Positions 51,340 to 59,966 of a stretch of DNA of 64,000 bases are shown one piece after another. Both the position numbers and the translations under genes were made by a program. The notes under the pieces are model-generated. The model did not search any database. It saw only the letters and a list, made by a program, of their open reading frames with translations, and was not told where the DNA came from. Numbering within the stretch: the first letter of the stretch is position 1; each line of letters starts with the position of its first letter. The stretch is from the NCBI RefSeq assembly GCF_023499255.1, contig NZ_CP092183.1, forward strand, positions 5,514,501 to 5,578,500. The letters run 5' to 3'. The DNA comes from Couchioplanes caeruleus (lineage in GTDB: Bacteria; Actinomycetota; Actinomycetes; Mycobacteriales; Micromonosporaceae).

Positions 51340-52470
51340 ATGGACATTGCCGAATCCGTGTGGCGGGACACCAAGCGGCCGCTGTGGCCGCTGGCCCTCG
51401 TGGTGCCCGTGCTGCCGTTCGCCGCCTGGGCCCTGGCCGCCGCGACCGGCTCGGGCTCGGCGTGGTGGCTGACCCCGGTCGTGATCCTGGGCGTCATCCC
51501 CGTCATCGACCTGCTCGTCGGTGACGACCGCGCCAACCCGCCCGAGGAGGCCGTCCCCGCGCTGCAGGCCTCGCCGTACTACCGGTGGATCACGTACCTC
51601 TTCCTGCCCGCGCAGTTCGCGGCGCTGGTGGTGTGCTGCGCGGAGTGGGTGCGCGGACCGGGCGTCGCCGGTGCCGTCGGGCTGGTGCTGACCGCCGGCC
51701 TGGTCAACGGCATCGCCATCAACACCGCGCACGAGCTGGGACACAAGCGGGAGAGCGCCGAACGGTGGCTGTCGAAGATCGCGCTCGCGCCGACCGGGTA
51801 CGGGCACTTCTTCGTCGAGCACAACCGCGGGCACCACGTCCGGGTCGCCACCCCGGAGGATCCGGCCAGTTCCCGGCTCGGCGAGTCGTACTACCGCTTC
51901 TGGCCCCGGACGGTGCTGGGCAGCCTGCGCTCGGCGTGGCGGCTCGAGACCTCGCGGCACCAACTGCGCGGGCGCACCCCGTGGAGCCTCCGGAACGACA
52001 TCCTGCACGCGTGGGCGATGACCGTGGCGCTGTTCGCCGTACTCGTGGTCGCGTTCGGACCCGGGGTGGCGCCCTTCCTGATCTTTCAGGCCGTTGTCGG
52101 CTTCTCCGTCCTGGAGGCGGTCAACTATCTCGAGCATTACGGGCTGCTCCGGCAACACAACGCCGCCGGGCGCTACGAGAAGGTGGACGCGCGGCACAGC
52201 TGGAACAGTGACCGGCTGACCACCAACGTCTTCCTCTTCCAGCTCCAGCGGCACAGCGACCACCACGCGAACCCGCTGCGCCGCTATCAGACGCTGCGCA
52301 GCTTCGACGTCTCCCCGCAACTGCCGGCCGGGTACGCGACGATGCTGCTCCTCGCGCTCGTGCCGCCGCTGTGGCGCCGCGTGATGGACCATCGCGTCCT
52401 GGCGCACTACGGCGGAGACGCCTCCCTGGCCAACGTGGCCCCCCGCCGGCCGCCGAGAGGCCCCGCATAG
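51340..52470 (+). CDS. alkB: Alkane 1-monooxygenase
   Basis: 376 residues with six helices and the eight-plus-one His motifs of membrane di-iron hydroxylases: NTAHELGHK, FFVEHNRGHH, NYLEHYGLL (the alkane-specific signature) and LQRHSDHHANP. It hydroxylates medium-chain n-alkanes terminally, using electrons from a rubredoxin, which is not encoded nearby. A TTGACA at 51305 may be its -35 box; the -10 is unclear. A tetR gene follows in the same direction. Confidence 0.93.
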   Translation: MDIAESVWRDTKRPLWPLALVVPVLPFAAWALAAATGSGSAWWLTPVVILGVIPVIDLLVGDDRANPPEEAVPALQASPYYRWITYLFLPAQFAALVVCCAEWVRGPGVAGAVGLVLTAGLVNGIAINTAHELGHKRESAERWLSKIALAPTGYGHFFVEHNRGHHVRVATPEDPASSRLGESYYRFWPRTVLGSLRSAWRLETSRHQLRGRTPWSLRNDILHAWAMTVALFAVLVVAFGPGVAPFLIFQAVVGFSVLEAVNYLEHYGLLRQHNAAGRYEKVDARHSWNSDRLTTNVFLFQLQRHSDHHANPLRRYQTLRSFDVSPQLPAGYATMLLLALVPPLWRRVMDHRVLAHYGGDASLANVAPRRPPRGPA

Positions 52471-52569
52471 CCGTCCATGCCGCCACATGGAGGCCGCCCG
52501 GCGCGCATCAGCCGCCCCCCGCTGGTGCGCGCCGGCCCGCGGCGCCGGGCCGTCTACGCTGGGCGGGCC

Positions 52570-53160
52570 ATGACCTCAGCTTCCTCGTACCGGGAGGCGA
52601 CCCGCGCCCGGCTCCGCGAGTCCCTCGTCGCCGCCGCGCGCGCCCTGACCGTCGCGCAGGGCTGGGAGCACGTCCGGATGGCCGACGTGGCGAGTGCCGC
52701 GGGCGTGAGCCGGCAGACGGTCTACAACGAGTTCGAGGGCCGGCCGGGGCTGGCGGAGGCGCTGGCGACCGCGGAGATCCGGCATTTCGTCGCCGCGGTC
52801 CGTGAGGAACTGTTCGCCCACGGCGCCGACGTCCGTGCGGCCGCGCACGCCGCCATCCTGCACACGCTGCGGGAGGCCGAGACCAATCCCCTGGTCCGCG
52901 CCATCCTGACCAGCGCCCGCGGCGGCGCCGACGAGCTGTTCCCCTTCCTGACGACCCGCTCCGGGATCGTGCTCGAGGCCGCCGGCGCGGTGATCGAGGA
53001 GTGGGCAGCCGCGCATCTCCCCGACGCCGACCCCGCCGTCGTCCACCTGGCCGCGGAGTCGATCATCCGCCTCACGGTCAGCCACATCGTGCTGCCGCTC
53101 GGCGATCCGGCCGGTTCGGCGACCGCCCTGGCCGAGGTCTTCGTCCGCCTGCTCCGGTAG
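52570..53160 (+). CDS. TetR-family regulator (AlkX-like context)
   Basis: 196 residues. HTH region RESLVAAARALTVAQGWEH, VRMADVASAAGVSRQTVYNEF then a helical ligand domain. Located directly after alkB, as are AlkX-type repressors of alkane genes in other actinomycetes; control of alkB is inferred. A TACGCT box 9 nt before the ATG and lack of a ribosome site suggest a leaderless mRNA. Confidence 0.85.
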   Translation: MTSASSYREATRARLRESLVAAARALTVAQGWEHVRMADVASAAGVSRQTVYNEFEGRPGLAEALATAEIRHFVAAVREELFAHGADVRAAAHAAILHTLREAETNPLVRAILTSARGGADELFPFLTTRSGIVLEAAGAVIEEWAAAHLPDADPAVVHLAAESIIRLTVSHIVLPLGDPAGSATALAEVFVRLLR

Positions 53161-53173
53161 CACCCGGCCACCC

Positions 53174-53216
53174 TTGACAACGATGTCGACGAGGCCGACG
53201 CTTGGGAGCGCTCCCA
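53174..53216 (+). promoter_or_regulatory. Promoter with CebR-type operator
   Basis: TTGACA at 53174, 17 nt, then GACGCT as a weak -10. The perfect palindrome TGGGAGCGCTCCCA at 53203-53216 overlaps the expected start of transcription. This is the known CebR box of cellulolytic actinomycetes, released by cello-oligosaccharides. It serves the cellulase gene at 53242. Confidence 0.85.
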
Positions 53217-53241
53217 TCCACCCTCGTCGATTGGCCCACCC

Positions 53242-54720
53242 ATGAGACCCCGTACGATCTGCCTGGCCGCAGCCGCCGTGCTGGCGACCGCCGCGACCTG
53301 GGCACTCACCCCACCGGCGGCGAACGCGGCCACCGCCGGCTGTTCCGTCAGCTACCGCGTCACCGGCTCCTGGCAGGGCGGCTTCCAGGGCGACATCGGC
53401 ATCACCAACCTGGGCGATCCGCTGCCGGCGTGGAGCCTCGGCTTCACCTTCCCGACGAGCACGCAGAAGGTCACCCAGGCCTGGGGCGGCACGGCCACCC
53501 AGACCGGCGCCCAGGTGACGATCACCAACGCGGCCTGGAACGGCTCGCTCGGCACGAACGCCACCACCTCGATCGGCTTCATCGGCTCGTGGTCCGGCAG
53601 CAACCCCGCCCCGGCCTCGTTCACGGTCAACGGGGTGACCTGCACCGGCGGCACGACCACGCCGCCGACGACTCCCCCGCCGTCGACACCGCCACCGGTG
53701 GCCGGTCCGGCGCCCGCCCTCAAGGTCTCCGGCAACAAGCTGGTCACCCCGGACGGCACCGTGGTCAAGCTGTACGGCGTCAACCGCTCCGGCGGCGAGT
53801 TCGCCTGCATCCAGGGCAACGGCTTCTGGAACGGCCCGATGGACCAGAGCTCCATCGACGCGATGCGCGCCTGGAAGGTCCGTGCGGTACGCGTACCCCT
53901 CAACGAGGAGTGCTGGCTGGGCACGCCCGACGTGCCGGCGGCCTACGGCGGCGCCGCGTACCAGAACGAGGTCAAGGCGTACGTGAACCTGCTGGTGCGC
54001 AACGGCATCACGCCGATCGTGGAGATGCACTGGAACTACGGCCTCTACACCGGCACCTCCTCCGGCTGCAGCGACGTCAAGGCCACCTGCCAGAAGCCGA
54101 TGCCCGACGCCCAGTACGCCCCGGCCTTCTGGACCGGCGTCGCGACCGCGTTCAAGGGCAACGACGCGGTGATCCTCGACCTGTTCAACGAGCCGTACCC
54201 GGAGCGGGCCACCGGCGACGCCACGAGCGGCTGGAAGTGCTGGCGCGACGGCGGCACCTGCCCCGGCATCGGTTACCAGGTGGCCGGCTTCCAGGGCCTG
54301 GTCGACACCGTACGGGCGACCGGCGCCACCAATGTCATCATGATCGGCGGCCTGGCGTACTCCAACGACCTGAGCCAGTGGCTGACGTACGCGCCGGCCG
54401 ACCCGCTGCACAACCTGGCGGCGTTCGCGCACATCTACAACTTCAACAGCTGCGCGAACACGTCCTGCTGGGACAGCCAGCTCGCACCGGTCGCGGCGCG
54501 GGTGCCGCTGACGCTCACCGAGATCGGCGAGAACGACTGCGCCCACGGCTTCGTCGACACGCTGATGGACTGGGCCGACGCCCATGGCGTCGGGTACCTC
54601 GGCTGGACCTGGAACACCTGGGACTGCAGCACCGGGCCGTCGCTGATCAGCGACTACGACGGTACGGCCACCGCGTACGGGCAGGGGCTGAAGGCGCACC
54701 TGGCCCGGGTGTCCAGCTGA
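53242..54720 (+). CDS. Secreted GH5 endoglucanase with N-terminal CBM2
   Basis: 492 residues. Signal peptide (1-30, ending ANA), a family 2 cellulose-binding module (about 33-133, CSVSYRVTGSWQGGFQGDI to VTC), a Thr/Pro linker and a GH5 catalytic domain (about 160-492). The acid/base Glu is in LDLFNEPYP and the nucleophile Glu in LTLTEIGEND; HIYNF and WTWNTW line the cleft. It cleaves beta-1,4-glucan chains outside the cell. Regulated by the CebR box upstream. Confidence 0.93.
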   Translation: MRPRTICLAAAAVLATAATWALTPPAANAATAGCSVSYRVTGSWQGGFQGDIGITNLGDPLPAWSLGFTFPTSTQKVTQAWGGTATQTGAQVTITNAAWNGSLGTNATTSIGFIGSWSGSNPAPASFTVNGVTCTGGTTTPPTTPPPSTPPPVAGPAPALKVSGNKLVTPDGTVVKLYGVNRSGGEFACIQGNGFWNGPMDQSSIDAMRAWKVRAVRVPLNEECWLGTPDVPAAYGGAAYQNEVKAYVNLLVRNGITPIVEMHWNYGLYTGTSSGCSDVKATCQKPMPDAQYAPAFWTGVATAFKGNDAVILDLFNEPYPERATGDATSGWKCWRDGGTCPGIGYQVAGFQGLVDTVRATGATNVIMIGGLAYSNDLSQWLTYAPADPLHNLAAFAHIYNFNSCANTSCWDSQLAPVAARVPLTLTEIGENDCAHGFVDTLMDWADAHGVGYLGWTWNTWDCSTGPSLISDYDGTATAYGQGLKAHLARVSS

Positions 54721-54935
54721 GCGGCCGGATCGGCGCGGCGGGAAAGGGCCGCGCCGATCCACTGAACCGGTATAGCCGCGAATTGTCCGATCCGTTCTGC
54801 CGTACTCACGAGTAGCGATTTCCGAATGGTTACGAGCACCTGAGTGACGCCTTTGGGGCAGTCGTTTGCCGGCTTTCCTGGGGTAGGGTCCGTCACGTTC
54901 ATCGACGGTTCGACCATGCTGGGAAGAGGGGGCCG

Positions 54936-56528
54936 ATGCGGCTCACGGGGGACCTCGCCGAGGTCGGCCCGTACCGGATCCTCGGCCGGCTCGGCGAGGG
55001 CGGCATGGGCACCGTCTACCTGGCCGCCGACCCGGGCGGCCGGGAGGTCGCCGTCAAGGTCGTCCGGCCGGACCTGGCGCTCGACGACCAGTTCCGGCGG
55101 CGGTTCCGCAGCGAGGTCAACCGGGCCCGGCAGGTGCCGCCGTTCTGCACGGCCGAAGTGCTGGACGCGGACCCGTACCACGACCCGCCGTACCTGGTGG
55201 TCGAGTACATCGACGGGCCCAGCCTCTACGAGGTGGTGCAGCGGCAGGGACCGCTCAACCGGACGACCCTGCACAGCGTGGCCGTCGGCATCGCGACCGC
55301 GCTCACCGCCATCCACGGTGCCGGGGTGGTGCACCGCGACCTGAAGCCGGGCAACGTGCTGTTCGGCCTCGGCGGCATCAAGGTCATCGACTTCGGCATC
55401 GCCCGCGCGCTCGAGCCGACCAGCATGCACACGCGCACGAATCAGATGGTCGGCACGGTGTCCTACATGGCCCCGGAGCGCTTCGAGCACGAGTCGGTGT
55501 CGCAGGTCGGCACGCCCGCCGACGTGTTCGCGTGGGGCGCCGTGGTGGCGTACGCGGGCACCGGCCGGAGGCCCTTCGGCGCCGAGTCGCCCGCGGCCAC
55601 CGCCGTGCGCATCATGACCCACCCGCCGGAGCTGTCCGGGCTGGACGAGCCGATGCGCGGCCTGGTGGAGCGGGCCCTGGCCAAGAACCCGGCGGACCGG
55701 CCGGGCACCCGCGAGCTGCTCGACGAGCTGCTGGCCACCGCGCCCCAGCCGCAGACGCCGTCCGGCAGACCCGCACCGGCCGGCAGCGCTCCCCCGGCGT
55801 CGATGCGCGGCACGCCGTTCCTGCGCGAGGTGGTCGAGGCGGCGGCGAGCCGGCGGCCCGTCGCGGCGGCGCCCGCCCAGCGGCCCATCCCGATGACGCC
55901 ACCACCGGCCGGCCGCCGCCCGGGACCGCGCTGGGTGGGCGCCCTGCGACGGTTCGAGGTGGCCGCGGCGGCCGCCGTCGTGCTCGCCGTCACGACCGCC
56001 GTCGTGGTGACCCTGCGGGCCACCGGCCGGCCGTCCGGGGCCGCGCCGGACCAGGCAGCGGACCGGGCGGCCACCGTGGCCCCGGCCGCCCGGCCATCGG
56101 CCGCTGCCGCTTCGACCCTCGCCGACCCCGGCGATGCCACTCCCCCGGCGCTGACCGGGCACCGCCGGGTCGCGCTGCGGCCGGTGGGCACGGACCTCGA
56201 CCTCGGCGTGGCGGCCGGCGGGCGCGTGGTCCCGGCCGGGTCGGCGGAGCCCACGGAGTTCGTCCTGTCCCCCGCGGCGGGCGCGTACCGGATCCGGACG
56301 GTCTCCGGGCGCTGCCTGAACGCCGGCACGGCGGTGACCCTCGGGCCGTGCACCGGCGACGCCGCCCTGTTCATCGTCGACCCGGTGCGCGAGGACACGA
56401 TCCTGCTCTCGCACGCCGGCTCGGGCGTGGCGCGGTGGAGCGAGGACCGCGGCGCGATCGTGCTCGAGCGGCCGGGCGGCGGCACCGAGCCGACCGCGTT
56501 CACGATGCTCGACCGCGGTCCCGCCTGA
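54936..56528 (+). CDS. Membrane Ser/Thr protein kinase with outer sensor domain
   Basis: 530 residues. Kinase domain (about 12-265): GEGGMGTVY glycine loop, Lys in REVAVKVV, catalytic HRDLKPGN, DFGIA, and MAPERF. A Pro/Ala-rich juxtamembrane region, one helix (AAAAVVLAVTTAVVVTL, about 350-370) and a ~130-residue outer domain with YRIRTVSGRCLNAG and two Cys, resembling a beta-trefoil lectin (AbfB/ricin type). It may sense a carbohydrate or wall fragment. The 215-bp region before it holds no gene. Confidence 0.9.
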   Translation: MRLTGDLAEVGPYRILGRLGEGGMGTVYLAADPGGREVAVKVVRPDLALDDQFRRRFRSEVNRARQVPPFCTAEVLDADPYHDPPYLVVEYIDGPSLYEVVQRQGPLNRTTLHSVAVGIATALTAIHGAGVVHRDLKPGNVLFGLGGIKVIDFGIARALEPTSMHTRTNQMVGTVSYMAPERFEHESVSQVGTPADVFAWGAVVAYAGTGRRPFGAESPAATAVRIMTHPPELSGLDEPMRGLVERALAKNPADRPGTRELLDELLATAPQPQTPSGRPAPAGSAPPASMRGTPFLREVVEAAASRRPVAAAPAQRPIPMTPPPAGRRPGPRWVGALRRFEVAAAAAVVLAVTTAVVVTLRATGRPSGAAPDQAADRAATVAPAARPSAAAASTLADPGDATPPALTGHRRVALRPVGTDLDLGVAAGGRVVPAGSAEPTEFVLSPAAGAYRIRTVSGRCLNAGTAVTLGPCTGDAALFIVDPVREDTILLSHAGSGVARWSEDRGAIVLERPGGGTEPTAFTMLDRGPA

Positions 56529-56573
56529 CGCCCACCCGGCGGCGCGGCAGGTCGCCGGGCGGGCGGGGCAGCA

Positions 56574-57362
56574 TCAGCGTTCCTCCCGCGCGCGGCAGTA
56601 CACGTCGCCGGAGTTCGCCTCGTGCGGCAGAGCACGCAGGCGTTCGGCGAGCTCGCCGGCGGGGACCCAGTCCGGGACGAGGAAACGCCGCTCGTCGCCC
56701 AGCGACAGGGTGAAGCCGTCGAAGCCCAGCTCCGCCGCCCGGTGCAGGCACCGGGCGGCGAGGTCGCGTTCGATCGTGGTGAACTCGAACGACAGCACCG
56801 GGATCGACCGGCTCAGCCCGGCGAGCACCCGGTCCTCGAAGCCCTCGACGTCGACCTTGGCGAAGGCCGGGACGCCGTACCGCTCGATGAGCAGGTCCAT
56901 CGTGGTGGAGGCGACCTCGATCCGGCCGTCCCAGCGCTGGCCCTGCCAGCCGTCGGCGCCCGTGGCGGCCTCGATGAAGTGCGGCGAGGCCGTGGAGACG
57001 GTCGGGTTGTCGCTGTTGACGTGCAGCTCCAGGGTGCCGGGCTCGGCGCCGCACGCGGCGTGCACCAGCGACACCTCCTGCTCGTCGCCGTACAGCGCCT
57101 CCAGGACCCGCATGCAGGCGGGCTGCGGCTCCAGGGCGACCACCCGCGCGCCGAGCCGGCGGAAGCAGGCGATGTGGTCGCCCACGTGTGCGCCGACGTC
57201 GAACACGAGGTCGCCCGGCCGCACGAAGCGCCCGTAGAACGCGTCCATGCTCGCCTCGCGGCGGGTGTCGCCGTAGTAGAAGTCCAGCGACCGGCGCAAC
57301 CCGGAGAGCTCCGGGTCGGCCTTCAGCCGCGCCAGCACGGCGCCGCGGTCGGGCGCGCTCAT
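56574..57362 (-). CDS. FkbM-family methyltransferase
   Basis: 262 residues of the class I SAM-dependent fold: VFDVGAHVGDHIACFRRLGARVVALEPQP (SAM-binding GxGxH-type motif) and the FkbM-specific VDVEGFEDRVLAGL. It O-methylates a sugar or small-molecule hydroxyl. ATG overlaps the stop of the VOC gene (ATGA), so it is the second gene of a two-gene unit. Target unknown. Confidence 0.88.
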   Translation of the reverse strand: MSAPDRGAVLARLKADPELSGLRRSLDFYYGDTRREASMDAFYGRFVRPGDLVFDVGAHVGDHIACFRRLGARVVALEPQPACMRVLEALYGDEQEVSLVHAACGAEPGTLELHVNSDNPTVSTASPHFIEAATGADGWQGQRWDGRIEVASTTMDLLIERYGVPAFAKVDVEGFEDRVLAGLSRSIPVLSFEFTTIERDLAARCLHRAAELGFDGFTLSLGDERRFLVPDWVPAGELAERLRALPHEANSGDVYCRAREER

Positions 57363-57760
57363 GAGCCCACGAAGATGCAGAAGGGGTGGCCGGCCGGATC
57401 GGCGTACACGTACAGCTGCTCGTCGGGGTCGTCGCGGCGGTCGAGCAGGAGCGTGGCGCCGAGGGCCAGCGCCCGTTCGTGCTGCGCGTCCAGCTCGCCG
57501 ACGTCGGGCACCGTGGTGTCGAGGTGCAGCTGCTGCGGCACCCGCGGGTCCGGCCAGGTCGTCGCGGCGAGCTCGTCGACCTGCTGGAACGCGAGTTGCC
57601 GGGCGCCGTCGGCGCCGCGCAGCACGAGCCAGTCCTGGCCGCGGTCCTCCTCGTCGCCGGGCCGGTACGTCAGCCCGAACATCTGCCGGTAGAACTCCGC
57701 CAGCCCGCGCACGTCCGGGGTGTCCAGCACGGTCTGCAGGATCTTCGGGTAGGTCGCCAT
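57359..57760 (-). CDS. VOC (glyoxalase/bleomycin-resistance) family protein
   Basis: 133 residues of two beta-alpha-beta-beta-beta units: QTVLDTPDVRGLAEFYRQMFGL at the start and DERALALGATLL-type (ERALALGATLLLDRRDD) plus YADPAGHPFCIFV at the end. Metal-ligand positions are partly present (His in LHLDTTV, final Cys instead of Glu). The role may be small-molecule binding or a lyase. First gene of the unit with the FkbM methyltransferase. Confidence 0.85.
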   Translation of the reverse strand: MATYPKILQTVLDTPDVRGLAEFYRQMFGLTYRPGDEEDRGQDWLVLRGADGARQLAFQQVDELAATTWPDPRVPQQLHLDTTVPDVGELDAQHERALALGATLLLDRRDDPDEQLYVYADPAGHPFCIFVGS

Positions 57761-57806
57761 GCCCCGAGCAAACCATGGATCATCGGCGTGCACCGCCCCG
57801 GGCCGG

Positions 57807-58415
57807 TCAGGACGCCGCGCGCGGCCCGAGCAGCAGGCGCGTCGCCTCGACGGCCGGGCCGACGATGGTCCGCACGTCGCGGCCGTCCTCGACCGTGGCG
57901 GCGATCAGCTCGCGCAGGCCGCCGAGCAGGATGACGGCGGTCTGCTCCGACGGCGGCCGCACGCCCGCGGCCCGCAGCCGGGGCGTGTCGGTCAGCCGCT
58001 GGATGAGCACGACGAACGCGGCCATCGTCTCCCGCTGGAACTGCCGGGCGCGGCCCTGCCCGAGCGCCGGCACGTCGCGGATCCAGCTGAGCGTGATGGG
58101 CGGGTCGGCCTGCACGGCGGCGATCCAGCCCTCGATGGCCTGGCGCACCTGCAGCTCCCACGCCGCGCCCGGGTCGACGCTCGCCGAGATGCGGGCGATC
58201 GTGCGCTCGTTGGTCTCGTACAGCAGGGCGACCAGGCACTCCTGGCGGTCGGTGAAGTGCGCGTAGAACGTACGCCGCGACGTGCGCGCCGCGCGCACGA
58301 TGTCCGCCACCGTGGTGTCCGGGTAGCCGCGCTGGCGGATGCAGGCCGCCATCCCGTCGAGGAGGCGGCGGCGGAAGCCGGTGTCCGCGCCGGCCGGCAC
58401 GTCGGTGGTCGTCAC
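57807..58415 (-). CDS. TetR-family regulator, divergent from the P450 gene
   Basis: 202 residues. HTH: RRLLDGMAACIRQRGYPDT, TVADIVRAARTSRRTFYAHF, then a helical ligand-binding domain. GTG 58415 is preferred because a TAGCTT -10 box (58428-58423) lies 7 nt upstream, giving a leaderless start; in-frame GTG 58421 and TTG 58424 also exist. Two operator copies in the intergenic region point to control of itself and of the P450 gene. Confidence 0.88.
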   Translation of the reverse strand: MTTTDVPAGADTGFRRRLLDGMAACIRQRGYPDTTVADIVRAARTSRRTFYAHFTDRQECLVALLYETNERTIARISASVDPGAAWELQVRQAIEGWIAAVQADPPITLSWIRDVPALGQGRARQFQRETMAAFVVLIQRLTDTPRLRAAGVRPPSEQTAVILLGGLRELIAATVEDGRDVRTIVGPAVEATRLLLGPRAAS

Positions 58416-58452
58416 GGCCACCAAGCTAGCGCCTGCACCCTTGTGCGGTGGC

Positions 58453-58491
58453 GGTACGCGGCCGTACCGTGGCCTGGTACGTCGGCGTACC
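58453..58491. promoter_or_regulatory. Twin TetR operators between tetR and the P450 gene
   Basis: GGTACG, 4 nt, CGTACC occurs at 58453-58468 and again at 58476-58491, two perfect palindromes with a 23-bp period (about two helical turns). They lie between the two start codons. Confidence 0.78.
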
Positions 58492-58505
58492 AGCGGAGGT
58501 GAGCG

Positions 58506-59810
58506 ATGACCGCGACCACCCTCGAGGCGGTCCTGCCCGACGGCCCCACCGGCCCGCGCCTGGTGCAGGCGGTCCGGTTCGCGGCCGGGCGGCGCCGCAC
58601 GATGCGCCGGCTGCGCGAGCGGTACGGCTCCGCGTTCACCGTCGACTCGCTGAACCTGGGGCGGATGGTGATGCTCGCGGACCCCGCCGAGGTCCGGGAG
58701 CTCTTCCAGACCGGGCCCGAGCTCGCCGACACCCCCGACGCCAACCTCGGCTCGGTGCTCGGGCCCGGCTCACTGTTCGCGATCCGCGGCGAGGAGCACC
58801 GGCAGCAGCGCCGGCTGCTCACCCCGCCGTTCCACGGGCGCCGGCTGCGGGCGTACGAATCGATGATCGAGGAGGAGACGCGGCGGGAGACGGCGTCCTG
58901 GCCGCAGGGCCGGCCGTTCCCGGTCATGCCCTCCACCATGCGCATCACGCTGAACGTGATCCTGCGCGCGGTGTTCGGCGCCGAGGGCGCCGACCGCGAC
59001 GACCTGCGCGAGCTGCTGCCCGCCATGGTGAAGCTCGGCTCGGTGCTGGCGGTGCTGCCGGCGGCGCGCGTCGAGCTGGGCGGGCACGGGCCGGGCGCGC
59101 GGTTCCGGCGCCACCGGCAGCGGTACGACGCGGCCGTCGACCGGCTCGTCGACCGGGCCGCCGCCGATCCTCACCTCGCCGGCCGCGACGACGTGCTGGC
59201 CATGCTGCTGCAGTCCCGCTACGACGACGGCTCGGCGATGAGCCGCAGCCAGATCGCCGACCAGCTGCTGACGCTGCTCGCGGCGGGTCACGAGACGACC
59301 GCCACCACGCTCGCCTGGGCCGTCGAGCGGCTGCGCCGGCACCCGGAGCTGCTGCGCCGCCTGGTCGCCGAGGGCGACGCCGGCGGCAGCGCGTTGCGCG
59401 AGGCCACCCTCATCGAAGTGCAGCGGGTACGGCCGGTCGTCGAGATGACCTCCCGGCAGGTACGCGCGGACAGCCTGCGCATCGGCCGCTGGACGCTGCC
59501 CCGCGGCACCGTGGTCACGGCCTGCATCGCGCTGCTGCACGACGACGAGACGCTGTTCCCGCACCCGGAGGTGTTCGACCCCGACCGGTTCGTGGGGGCG
59601 CGGACCGACGCGGGCTGGATCCCGTTCGGCGGTGGCGTACGGCGCTGCATCGGCGCGGCGTTCGCGACTCTGGAGATGAACGTCGTGCTGCGCACCCTGC
59701 TGCGCGACGTCACGCTCGTGCCGACGGCGGAGCGCTCGGAGCGCTCGCACAACCGGGGCATCGCCGTGGCGCCGGCCAGGGGCGGCGTCGCGGTGGTGCA
59801 CCGCCGCTGA
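58506..59810 (+). CDS. Cytochrome P450
   Basis: 434 residues, soluble. I-helix AGHETTATTLAW with acid-alcohol pair, K-helix ExxR in IEVQRVRPVV, PERF-like FDPDRFVGA, and the heme loop FGGGVRRCIGAAFA with the Cys ligand. The ATG has GGAGG 6 nt upstream. No ferredoxin or reductase gene is adjacent. The substrate is unknown; the TetR operators suggest induction by a small hydrophobic ligand. Confidence 0.95.
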   Translation: MTATTLEAVLPDGPTGPRLVQAVRFAAGRRRTMRRLRERYGSAFTVDSLNLGRMVMLADPAEVRELFQTGPELADTPDANLGSVLGPGSLFAIRGEEHRQQRRLLTPPFHGRRLRAYESMIEEETRRETASWPQGRPFPVMPSTMRITLNVILRAVFGAEGADRDDLRELLPAMVKLGSVLAVLPAARVELGGHGPGARFRRHRQRYDAAVDRLVDRAAADPHLAGRDDVLAMLLQSRYDDGSAMSRSQIADQLLTLLAAGHETTATTLAWAVERLRRHPELLRRLVAEGDAGGSALREATLIEVQRVRPVVEMTSRQVRADSLRIGRWTLPRGTVVTACIALLHDDETLFPHPEVFDPDRFVGARTDAGWIPFGGGVRRCIGAAFATLEMNVVLRTLLRDVTLVPTAERSERSHNRGIAVAPARGGVAVVHRR

Positions 59811-59845
59811 CCGTTCATCCGAACATTAGCGAACATCGATACCCG

Positions 59846-59907
59846 GACATTGACGCAAACGATCAGGCGGCGTAACTTCCGGTTGAAAGTCGACTTGCGT
59901 CAATGTC
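59846..59907. promoter_or_regulatory. Promoter flanked by two inverted 13-bp operators
   Basis: GACATTGACGCAA at 59846-59858 and its exact reverse complement TTGCGTCAATGTC at 59895-59907. Between them lies a promoter: TTGACG (59850), 17 nt, TAACTT (59873). One arm covers the -35 box, the other lies just past the expected start point, a layout suited to repression. Confidence 0.75.
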
Positions 59908-59966
59908 TGCCGTCCGGCCACCGCGCAGACGCCCGCTCCGCTTTCCCCTGCTAGGAGCACATCCCC

